Shown here piece by piece: positions 1 through 5,018 of a stretch of 6,613 nt of DNA. The stretch comes from Alphaproteobacteria bacterium (GTDB lineage Bacteria > Pseudomonadota > Alphaproteobacteria > Caulobacterales > Caulobacteraceae), in contig JAHINZ010000494.1 of NCBI GenBank assembly GCA_018895795.1, forward strand, positions 1 through 6,613, given 5' to 3'. Both the position numbers and the translations under genes were made by a program. The notes beneath the pieces are model-generated. The model was not told the DNA's origin. It did no database searches and was given only the letters and a program-made list of their open reading frames with translations. The stretch's first letter is position 1, and every line of letters starts with the position of its first letter.

Positions 1-969
1 CGCGTCCACTTCACGCCCGCCAATCTGCTGACCAATCTGCATCGCAGCCTGGAAGGTCCGCAGACGACCCGTAGCCTGCGTCGACTGTTCCCCGACACCG
101 CTCGCTTCGCCGTGCACGAGCCCCTGCCGTCCCAGCCCCACTTCGCCGATGAGGGCGCGGCCAACCATGTTCGGCTCAGCGCCGAGCACGGCGCGCCGGG
201 GGTCAATATGTTCGTCTGGGGCCGCGAGGCCTGGGAGCATTGGGACGGTCTCTATCCCGCCCGCCAGACCCGCGAGGCGTTCGAAGCCGTTGAGCGTCGG
301 CACGGCGCGGCGCGCGCGGTGTTCCCCCGCCAGGGACGAGCCGCGATCAATGGCGGGGCGTTCCACAACGACGTCGTCTGTGTCGGTGCGCGCGACTGCC
401 TGTTCTTTCACGAGCGCGCCTTCGAGGATCGCGACGGCATGGCGGCCTCGGTCCGGGCGGCGGCCAAGGGCCTGTTCGAGCCGGTGTTTGTCGAGGTCTC
501 GGAAGCCGACCTGCCGATGGCCGATCTGGTGGCCAGCTATCTGTTCAATTCGCAGCTGCTGGTGGTTCCCGGCGAGGATCGTCTGGTGCTGCTGGCCCCG
601 GCCGAAACTCGCGACAACCCCCGCGCCCATGCGGTGGCGCAGAGTCTGGCCGCGTCCAACGGGCCGATCGGCCGGGTGGAGTATGTCGATGTTCGCCAGA
701 GCATGCGCAATGGCGGCGGACCGGCCTGTCTGCGGCTGCGGGTGGTGCTGACGCCCGACGAGCTTGCGGCGACCAACCCGGCTCAGCGGTTCGATGCGAG
801 CCTCCACACGCGGCTGGCCGACTGGATCACGCGTCGTTATCGCGATCGCCTGGCCCTGGCCGATCTGGCCGATCCCGCCTTGCTGACCGAGACCCGCGAG
901 GCCCTCGATGAGCTGACAGGCATCCTTGATCTGGGCGCCGACTTCTATCCGTTCCAGAGGGTCGGGTGA
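1..969 (+). CDS. astB: N-succinylarginine dihydrolase (AstB), 5'-truncated by the window edge
   Basis: AstB catalyses step two of the arginine succinyltransferase (AST) pathway in the cytoplasm: N2-succinylarginine is hydrolysed to N2-succinylornithine, two ammonia and CO2. Frame 1 is open from base 1 to the TGA at 967-969, giving 322 residues. The E. coli enzyme has about 447, so roughly 120 N-terminal residues lie upstream of the window, and the first internal ATG or GTG codons are not the real start. The family hallmarks are present: the block TPANLLTNLHRSLE at the left edge, DEGAANH with the catalytic Glu at 151-153, YPARQTREAFEAV, FHNDV with the catalytic His at 364-366, LFNSQLL, and GGGPACLRLRVVLT with the nucleophilic Cys at 727-729. 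The C-terminus ends in the usual YPFQR-type sequence. All three residues of the Cys-His-Glu set are intact, so the enzyme should be active. Other ast genes are probably upstream. Recognition is by direct resemblance to E. coli AstB and is very secure. Confidence 0.97.
   Translation, partial: RVHFTPANLLTNLHRSLEGPQTTRSLRRLFPDTARFAVHEPLPSQPHFADEGAANHVRLSAEHGAPGVNMFVWGREAWEHWDGLYPARQTREAFEAVERRHGAARAVFPRQGRAAINGGAFHNDVVCVGARDCLFFHERAFEDRDGMAASVRAAAKGLFEPVFVEVSEADLPMADLVASYLFNSQLLVVPGEDRLVLLAPAETRDNPRAHAVAQSLAASNGPIGRVEYVDVRQSMRNGGGPACLRLRVVLTPDELAATNPAQRFDASLHTRLADWITRRYRDRLALADLADPALLTETREALDELTGILDLGADFYPFQRVG
956..960 (+). promoter_or_regulatory. Ribosome binding site for the GNAT gene, inside the astB 3' end
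   Basis: AGAGG lies five bases before the GTG at 966-968, still within the astB coding sequence. It supports the GTG start that overlaps the astB stop, and points to coupled translation of the two genes. Confidence 0.5.
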
Positions 970-1472
970 GCGGCGGCGTTTCGATCCGACCGGCGACGCC
1001 CGATGATGTCCAGGCCGTTCTGGATCTGCATCGGGCCGCCGCCGTCACGCCGGGCGGTCTGGCGCGGGCGCCCCACGAGATCTCGCGGGACTATGTCGAA
1101 CAGGCGATAGGCGGCGCGGGGGCGGTCAGCCTCGTGGCCGTCGGTCCGGACGGCGGGATCTGGGGCGAGATCCATGGGCGCCGCGAAGGCGTGGCGCTGT
1201 TCGCCCATGTCCTGGCGAACCTGACCGTCGCGGTGCATTCCCAGCGCCAGGGTCTGGGGATCGGGTCGAGGCTGTTCGCGGCCCTGATCGCGCACGCCCG
1301 GGCGATGCAGCCCCCCATCCTGCGCCTCGAGCTGGCGGCGGGCGCGGGCAATCCCGGCGCGGTCCGGCTCTATGAGCGCCTGGGCTTCCAGCACGAAGGC
1401 CGGCAGATCGCGCGTGGGCGCTATCCGGACGGTCACTTCGAGGACGACATCCTGATGGGTCTGCTGCTCTAG
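966..1472 (+). CDS. GNAT-family N-acetyltransferase
   Basis: A 168-residue single-domain acetyltransferase that moves an acetyl group from acetyl-CoA to an amine. The acetyl-CoA pyrophosphate loop (motif A) is visible as QRQGLGIG at residues 93-100, following the beta-strand NLTVAV. Motif B is NPGAVRLYERLGF at 129-141, followed by EGRQ and a terminal strand ending in DDILMGLLL. The overall layout resembles YhhY-type amino-acid or peptide acetyltransferases, but the substrate cannot be read from sequence. The GTG start overlaps the astB stop (GTGA, 966-969) and has an AGAGG ribosome site, so the gene is probably co-transcribed and translationally coupled with astB. It is not AstA, the arginine succinyltransferase, which is a larger and different family. 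A role in arginine or ornithine metabolism is suggested only by position. The TAG stop shares the palindrome CTAG with the stop of the convergent LytTR gene. Confidence 0.9.
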   Translation: MSGGVSIRPATPDDVQAVLDLHRAAAVTPGGLARAPHEISRDYVEQAIGGAGAVSLVAVGPDGGIWGEIHGRREGVALFAHVLANLTVAVHSQRQGLGIGSRLFAALIAHARAMQPPILRLELAAGAGNPGAVRLYERLGFQHEGRQIARGRYPDGHFEDDILMGLLL

Positions 1473-2386
1473 CCGCGCAAGGTGGCTAAGGCCTCGGGGA
1501 AGCGTCGCGAGAGCGGCGCCTCCAGGTCACCCAGTTCCACCGCATAGTCGCCGGACCCCTCGGGGCGCAGGCCTGTGACCTTGGCCTTGTTGACCAGCCA
1601 CGATCGGTGGCTGCGCACGAAGCCGTGCTCGGACAGGTCGGACTGGATCGCGGCCAGCGGCGTGCGCATCAGAGGGCGGCGGCTGTCGGCCAGCACGAAC
1701 TCGACATAGTTGCCAGCCGAGCGCACGGCCAGGATCTGGTCGATCGGCACCCGGACCAGGCGCGCGCCGTCCTGGATGTCGAACGTTGGAAGAGCCGGCG
1801 CGACCAGGGAAGCGGCCTGCTGCCGGCCCCGCCGCAGAGATAGATAGAAGAGGATCGAGGCCAGGCCGTAGGACATCATGTCCTTGCGAAACTCGTACGG
1901 GAATTCGCTGGAGAGATCGCCGAACACGTAGTGTTCGTGGAAGAGCCCCAGATAGGCGAGCTTTCGCAGCGCCACGAACCCGGCCACATGCAGCGCGGAA
2001 TAGGCGACGACCGCCCCTAGGTGGGCCACCGCGACTTGCCAACCGCGCGGCAAGGAGCGGGCCGTCCACAGGGCGACCGCGGCGGGAATCGCGAAGACCA
2101 CCAGGGTGGCCAGGGCGCTGCTGGCTTCCCAGACGGCCGGGGCGAGGGCGCCAAGCCGGGGCGCGTCGTGGTGAAGGCTCAGGACATTCACCAGGCAGAT
2201 GGCGCTGGTCAGACCCCCACCCAGGAGCCAGGCGTGCCGGATCGAACGCAGCTCCTCGCCGCTCATCCCGAAAAACGCGCCGCTCGTCCCGATCGGTTTT
2301 CCGTTCGTCCCAGCCAATGACCGTCGATCCCCGGGCTCTTGGCCGGCGGCGGCGCCGCGGGGCACCACCCTTGCATCCTTTTTCAA
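1469..2386 (-). CDS. Membrane-anchored LytTR-domain transcriptional regulator
   Basis: A 305-residue protein as read from the TTG at 2384-2386. Hydrophobic segments at about residues 51-70, 90-107, 118-141 and 170-185 look like four transmembrane helices. They are followed by a C-terminal LytTR DNA-binding domain at about 203-303, with the family signatures VRSAGNYVEF (221-230), RTPLAAIQSDL, FVRSHRSWLVNKAKV (256-270) and a final PLSRRFPEAL. Both termini should be cytoplasmic. There is no response-regulator receiver domain and no histidine kinase nearby, so it looks like a one-component membrane regulator; the ligand is unknown. Start choice is uncertain. The TTG has AAGGGG eight bases upstream. 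The ATG of codon 41 (2264-2266) lacks a clear ribosome site but begins just before the first helix, and a TTG at codon 24 is also possible. The first 40 residues are low-complexity and overlap likely operator sequences, which favours a shorter protein of about 265 residues. The gene is divergent from the acyltransferase gene. Confidence 0.88.
   Translation of the reverse strand: MKKDARVVPRGAAAGQEPGDRRSLAGTNGKPIGTSGAFFGMSGEELRSIRHAWLLGGGLTSAICLVNVLSLHHDAPRLGALAPAVWEASSALATLVVFAIPAAVALWTARSLPRGWQVAVAHLGAVVAYSALHVAGFVALRKLAYLGLFHEHYVFGDLSSEFPYEFRKDMMSYGLASILFYLSLRRGRQQAASLVAPALPTFDIQDGARLVRVPIDQILAVRSAGNYVEFVLADSRRPLMRTPLAAIQSDLSEHGFVRSHRSWLVNKAKVTGLRPEGSGDYAVELGDLEAPLSRRFPEALATLRG
2279..2328 (+). 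promoter_or_regulatory. Three tandem LytTR-like half-sites, candidate operator
   Basis: The LytTR family is known to bind imperfect direct repeats of the form [TA][AC][CA]GTTN[AG][TG], about 12 bp apart. On the plus strand, TCCGTTCGT at 2300-2308 matches all positions. GCCGCTCGT at 2279-2287 matches seven of nine, with a 12-bp gap between the two. ACCGTCGAT at 2320-2328 matches eight of nine, after an 11-bp gap. Start-to-start spacing is 21 and 20 bp, close to two helical turns, so all three would lie on one face of the DNA. The first two also share the longer repeat CGYTCGTCCC. The cluster lies upstream of the acyltransferase ATG (2402) and of the internal ATG of the LytTR gene (2266). Function is inferred; the motif is degenerate and the match could be chance. 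Confidence 0.4.
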
Positions 2387-2394
2387 GCCGGGCG

Positions 2395-2400
2395 CCCCTT
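2395..2400 (-). promoter_or_regulatory. Possible ribosome binding site for the TTG start of the LytTR gene
   Basis: On the minus strand AAGGGG sits eight bases before the TTG at 2384-2386. It is the main argument for the long form of the LytTR protein. If the shorter start at 2266 is the real one, this match is fortuitous. Confidence 0.3.
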
Positions 2401-2401
2401 C

Positions 2402-3613
2402 ATGACCACGACCGCCTCATCTCCCGATCGCCGCTACGATCTCGACTGGATCCGCGTCGGCGCGTTCTTCCTACTGATTCTGTACCACGTCGGCATGTTC
2501 TACGTGCCGTGGGACTTCCACGTGAAGACGCCCCATCCCGTCGCTGCGCTGATGCCGTTCATGCTGCTGACCAATCCTTGGCGGCTGACCCTGCTGTTCC
2601 TGGTCTCCGGGGCGGCCACGCGGTTCATGGCCGACAAGACCACGGTCGGAAAACTGACCTGGGCGCGGATCAAGCGGCTCTTGCCGCCGCTGCTGTTCGC
2701 GATGGTCGTGATCGTCCCGCCGCAATCCTACTATCAGGTCGTCGAGTACATCGCGGCCCATCCCGGCACCCCGCTGACCGTCGACAATTTCTGGCTCCGC
2801 TACGTCACGGCCTCGGGCCACTGGTGCGGGACCGACGGCAAGTGCCTGACCACGCCGACCTGGAACCACATGTGGTTCGTCGCCTATCTGCTGTTCTATG
2901 TCCTGGTCCTGGCCGTGATCCTGCTGATCTGGCGCAAGGCCGGTGAGCACATCCAGGCCGGCGCCGAGCGCGCGCTGAAGGGCGTGGGGCTGATCGTCTG
3001 GCCGATCCTGTTCCTGGGGGCGATGCGCGCTCTGCTCTATCCCCGGTTCGGTGAGACCCACGCCCTGATCGGCGACCATTATGTGCACGCCGTCTCGTTC
3101 AGCGCCTTCCTGCTGGGCTTTGGCCTGGCCAAGTCCGAGACCCTGCGCCAGCGCTTCATCGCCGTGCGCTGGCCCGCCCTGGGGCTGGCCGTCGCGGCCT
3201 GGGCCGGCTGGGCGACCTATGTCTGGGTCTATCGCGCCGACGACGCCAACCCGCCCGAGGCCCTGCGGATGGTCATGCGGTTCGTGTTCGCCAGCGACAC
3301 CTGGTGCGCCATCGTCGCCATCCTGGGGTTCGGCGCCAAGCATCTGAACAAGGGCGGTCCGGCGCTGCGCTACCTGACCCTGGGCGTCTTCCCGTTCTAT
3401 CTGGTCCATCAGACCCTGATCGTCATCATGGCCCATAACCTGGCCAAGCTGGGTCTACCGCAGGGCCTGGAGGCGTTGATCCTGATCATCGGCACCTTTG
3501 TGGGCTGTTTCGCGACCTATGAGATCGTGCGTCGCATTCCGGTGGTGTGCTGGCTGTTTGGCCTGAAGTCTCAGCCGGGCGTGGAAGCCAGTCGACCGCC
3601 GGCCCTGGCATAG
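2402..3613 (+). CDS. Acyltransferase 3 family integral membrane protein
   Basis: A 403-residue, mostly hydrophobic protein with about ten predicted membrane helices (roughly residues 15-35, 60-73, 95-108, 157-176, 195-212, 226-243, 257-277, 297-312, 325-343 and 355-374). It fits the acyltransferase 3 superfamily (OpgC/OafA-like), which transfers acetyl, succinyl or other acyl groups to glucans, O-antigens or other envelope molecules. Family marks are RRYDLDWIRVGAF at 10-22, the conserved His in LYHVGMF (His29), FLVSGAATRF at 67-75, the basic turn RIKRLLPP (89-96), HMWFVAYLLFY (156-166) and PFYLVHQ (331-337). The ATG at 2402 is chosen because the conserved RYDLDW motif follows ten residues later; an upstream GTG at 2339 would add an unconserved tail. 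No good ribosome site precedes the ATG. Cys141 and Cys148 lie in a predicted periplasmic loop. The acceptor and donor cannot be told from sequence. Its 3' end overlaps phhA by 43 bp on the opposite strand, and it is divergent from a LytTR regulator that may control it. Confidence 0.9.
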   Translation: MTTTASSPDRRYDLDWIRVGAFFLLILYHVGMFYVPWDFHVKTPHPVAALMPFMLLTNPWRLTLLFLVSGAATRFMADKTTVGKLTWARIKRLLPPLLFAMVVIVPPQSYYQVVEYIAAHPGTPLTVDNFWLRYVTASGHWCGTDGKCLTTPTWNHMWFVAYLLFYVLVLAVILLIWRKAGEHIQAGAERALKGVGLIVWPILFLGAMRALLYPRFGETHALIGDHYVHAVSFSAFLLGFGLAKSETLRQRFIAVRWPALGLAVAAWAGWATYVWVYRADDANPPEALRMVMRFVFASDTWCAIVAILGFGAKHLNKGGPALRYLTLGVFPFYLVHQTLIVIMAHNLAKLGLPQGLEALILIIGTFVGCFATYEIVRRIPVVCWLFGLKSQPGVEASRPPALA

Positions 3614-4452
3614 GCCTGGGTGCCGCGGGTGAACACGGTGTCGCCGGGCAGGATCTCGGCGATACCGATGTCGTCGGCGCCCTCCAGGCGCTGATAGATC
3701 GGCGCGAAGTCCTGCAGGGTGACCTCTTGCAGGGTCTGGATCGAGTCGATGACCACATAGGCCTGCTGGAAGTCATCGATCCGATAGGGCGTGCGCATCA
3801 CCCGCTCCAGATCGAAACCGATGCGGTTGGGGGAGGGATCGTCCAGGGCGAACAGCGACTCGGCCCGCGACGAGACGATGCCCGCGCCATAGATCCGCAA
3901 GCCCGCGTCGGTGCGCATCAGGCCAAACTCCACCGTGTACCAATAGAGGCGGGCCAGATTGGCCAGTCGGCCCAGATCCAGGGCCCGCTGGCCGCCCCGG
4001 CCATAGGCCTGCATGTAGTCGGCGAATGTCGGATCGGTCAGCATCGGCACATGGCCGAACACGTCGTGGAAGATGTCGGGTTCCTGCAGGTAGTCCAGCT
4101 CGTCGGGCTTGCGGATGAACTGGCCGGCCGGAAAGCGACGGTTGGCGAGGTGGTCGAAAAACACGTCGTCGGGTACGAGGCCCGGCACGGCGACCACGCT
4201 CCAGCCCGTCAGGCGCTGCAGCTCTTCATTGATGCGCCCGAAGTCGGGAATGCCCGAACGGTGCAGGTCCAGGGCGTCGAGCCCTTGCAGGAAGGCGTCG
4301 CAGGCCCGGCCCTGCAGCATGGCGGTCTGGCGGTCGTAGAGCGTGATCCAGACATCGTGCTCGGCCCGGGAATAGGTTTCCCAGCTCTGGTCGATGGTCC
4401 AGTCCGCCCGGGCTCCGGGCGGCGGCGAGGGGGTAAAGCCGTCTGCGCTCAT
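3571..4452 (-). CDS. phhA: Phenylalanine 4-monooxygenase (phenylalanine hydroxylase)
   Basis: A 293-residue enzyme of the aromatic amino acid hydroxylase family. It is a soluble, non-haem iron enzyme that converts phenylalanine to tyrosine using O2 and a tetrahydropterin. The length suits a bacterial single-domain form without the regulatory ACT domain of animal enzymes. The iron-binding motif EPDIFHDVFGHVP gives His129 and His134, and WYTVEFGL gives the third ligand Glu175. Other conserved stretches are RRFPAGQFIRKPDELDYLQ (105-123), GAGIVSSRAES (189-199) and AYVVIDSIQTL (231-241). All iron ligands are intact. The ATG at 4450-4452 gives the expected N-terminus, but it has no strong ribosome site; GGGG lies about 14 bases away. 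It is downstream of hspQ on the same strand with an 81-bp gap that may hold its own promoter. The final 43 bp overlap the convergent acyltransferase gene. No pterin dehydratase (phhB) is in view. Confidence 0.97.
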   Translation of the reverse strand: MSADGFTPSPPPGARADWTIDQSWETYSRAEHDVWITLYDRQTAMLQGRACDAFLQGLDALDLHRSGIPDFGRINEELQRLTGWSVVAVPGLVPDDVFFDHLANRRFPAGQFIRKPDELDYLQEPDIFHDVFGHVPMLTDPTFADYMQAYGRGGQRALDLGRLANLARLYWYTVEFGLMRTDAGLRIYGAGIVSSRAESLFALDDPSPNRIGFDLERVMRTPYRIDDFQQAYVVIDSIQTLQEVTLQDFAPIYQRLEGADDIGIAEILPGDTVFTRGTQAYARAGGRLASTPG

Positions 4453-4477
4453 AAGCCGACGTTACGCCCCGCTCTCG

Positions 4478-4499
4478 GCAAGTATCGTCCGGATATTGC
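4478..4499. promoter_or_regulatory. Imperfect palindrome upstream of phhA
   Basis: GCAA-g-TATC and GATATTGC form arms of eight paired bases with one bulged G, around a five-base centre. The element lies 26-47 bp before the phhA ATG, in the only non-coding gap next to this gene. The position and size suit an operator for a dimeric regulator, for example an Lrp/AsnC-type protein. No regulator gene is nearby and the match is short, so the role is a guess. Confidence 0.25.
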
Positions 4500-4533
4500 G
4501 GAGATTGACCGGTTCGGGGGGAAGACGTTTCGT

Positions 4534-4863
4534 CTAATGCGAAATCCGGGGACGAAGCTTGTAGGCGCCGTCATCGAAGGACTCGAAGATCACGGCGGTC
4601 TGCGGGTGCTGCACCGGCTCGCCCGTCTCGTCGGCCAGCAGGTTCTGCTCGGAGACATAGGCGACATAGGTGTTATCGTCGTTCTCGGCCAGCAGGTGGT
4701 AGAACGGCTGGTCCTTGATCGGCCGGATGTCCTCGGGGATCGATTCCCACCACTCGTCGGTGTTGGCGAACACCGGATCGACGTCGAACACCACGCCCCG
4801 GAACGGGAAGATCCGGTGTTTGACGATCTGGCCGATCGCGAATTTGGCGAATCTCGAATTCAT
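4534..4863 (-). CDS. hspQ: Heat shock protein HspQ
   Basis: A 109-residue protein that matches the HspQ family (about 105 residues in E. coli). E. coli HspQ is a small heat-inducible hemimethylated-DNA-binding protein reported to act as a specificity enhancer for the Lon protease and to influence DnaA stability. Recognisable blocks are KFAIGQIVKHRIFPFRGVVFDVDPVF (residues 7-32; compare KFGIGQQVRH and GVVVDIDPVY in E. coli), a short acidic stretch, QPFYHLLAENDDNTYVAYVSEQNL (52-75), and a Pro/His segment before the C-terminus. The ATG at 4861-4863 gives the expected N-terminus. An excellent AGGAGGAG motif lies upstream, but its last base is 17 nt from the ATG, which is unusually far. The gene is the first of a possible hspQ-phhA unit and is divergent from the ppx gene. 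No clear heat-shock sigma promoter was identified in the 155-bp divergent region. Confidence 0.93.
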   Translation of the reverse strand: MNSRFAKFAIGQIVKHRIFPFRGVVFDVDPVFANTDEWWESIPEDIRPIKDQPFYHLLAENDDNTYVAYVSEQNLLADETGEPVQHPQTAVIFESFDDGAYKLRPRISH

Positions 4864-4880
4864 GGCGTTAAGGATAGCAG

Positions 4881-4888
4881 CTCCTCCT
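4881..4888 (-). promoter_or_regulatory. Strong Shine-Dalgarno sequence at unusual distance from the hspQ start
   Basis: On the minus strand AGGAGGAG is a near-perfect anti-16S match, but 17 bases separate it from the ATG at 4863. The AGGA part can pair with TCCT at 4871-4874, lying between it and the start codon. No in-frame ATG, GTG or TTG lies at normal spacing. Confidence 0.4.
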
Positions 4889-5004
4889 GACTGAAACCTG
4901 AACGCAGAACTCCGGATGCGGAGAACAAGGCTTCCGCCTGCGGTCGCCGCCTTGCTATGCTCGGCGTCGAAGTGAGGCGCGGTGATTTGCGGCGCCTGCG
5001 AGAC

Positions 5005-5011
5005 AAGGTGG
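5005..5011 (+). promoter_or_regulatory. Ribosome binding site for the ppx gene
   Basis: AAGGTGG lies seven bases before the ATG at 5019-5021. It supports this start even though the first 29 residues of the protein are a variable Pro/Arg-rich stretch. Confidence 0.55.
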
Positions 5012-5018
5012 GAAAACC

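Larger units (their letters stand above)
4864..5018. other. Divergent intergenic region between hspQ and ppx with two small inverted repeats
   Basis: This 155-bp gap should hold the promoters of both operons. CTCCG-GATG-CGGAG (4910-4923) is a perfect five-bp stem with a four-base loop. CAAGGC (4926-4931) and GCCTTG (4949-4954) form a six-bp inverted repeat around a 17-base centre. Neither is followed by a T-run, so they are not obvious terminators. A weak -10-like TATGCT at 4956-4961 faces ppx, but I found no convincing -35 element or heat-shock promoter on either strand. Confidence 0.3.

Noticed and set aside
112..969. The ATG-like start (GTG at 112) as the beginning of astB
   Set aside because: Conserved AstB sequence continues upstream of it to base 1, so the gene is cut by the window and starts outside it.
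2349..2358. Ten-base perfect palindrome GCGGCGCCGC between the LytTR and acyltransferase genes
   Set aside because: It is pure G+C in GC-rich DNA and very likely chance; the half-site repeats nearby are a better candidate operator.
1786..2946. A 386-codon plus-strand frame spanning the LytTR and acyltransferase genes
   Set aside because: It is Arg/Pro-rich with no motif, and overlaps two genes with strong family signatures. It is a shadow frame.
2471..3436. A 321-codon minus-strand frame inside the acyltransferase gene
   Set aside because: Its composition (Gly, Gln, Asp and His in excess) mirrors membrane-helix codons read in reverse, and no domain is visible.
4523..4535. Small hairpin AGACG-TTT-CGTCT at the hspQ stop codon, as a possible terminator
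   Set aside because: The stem is only five pairs and is followed on the minus strand by TCCCCCC, not a T-run, so an intrinsic terminator is not supported.
3547..4890. A 447-codon open frame on the plus strand running through phhA and hspQ
   Set aside because: It is antisense to two clearly recognised genes and has no family motifs. Its Gly/His/Gln-rich composition is what GC-rich shadow frames give.
4932..4961. Possible sigma-70-type promoter for ppx (TTCCGC, 18 bp, TATGCT)
   Set aside because: The -10 hexamer is fair, but the -35 shares only two bases with the consensus, too weak to annotate as a promoter.
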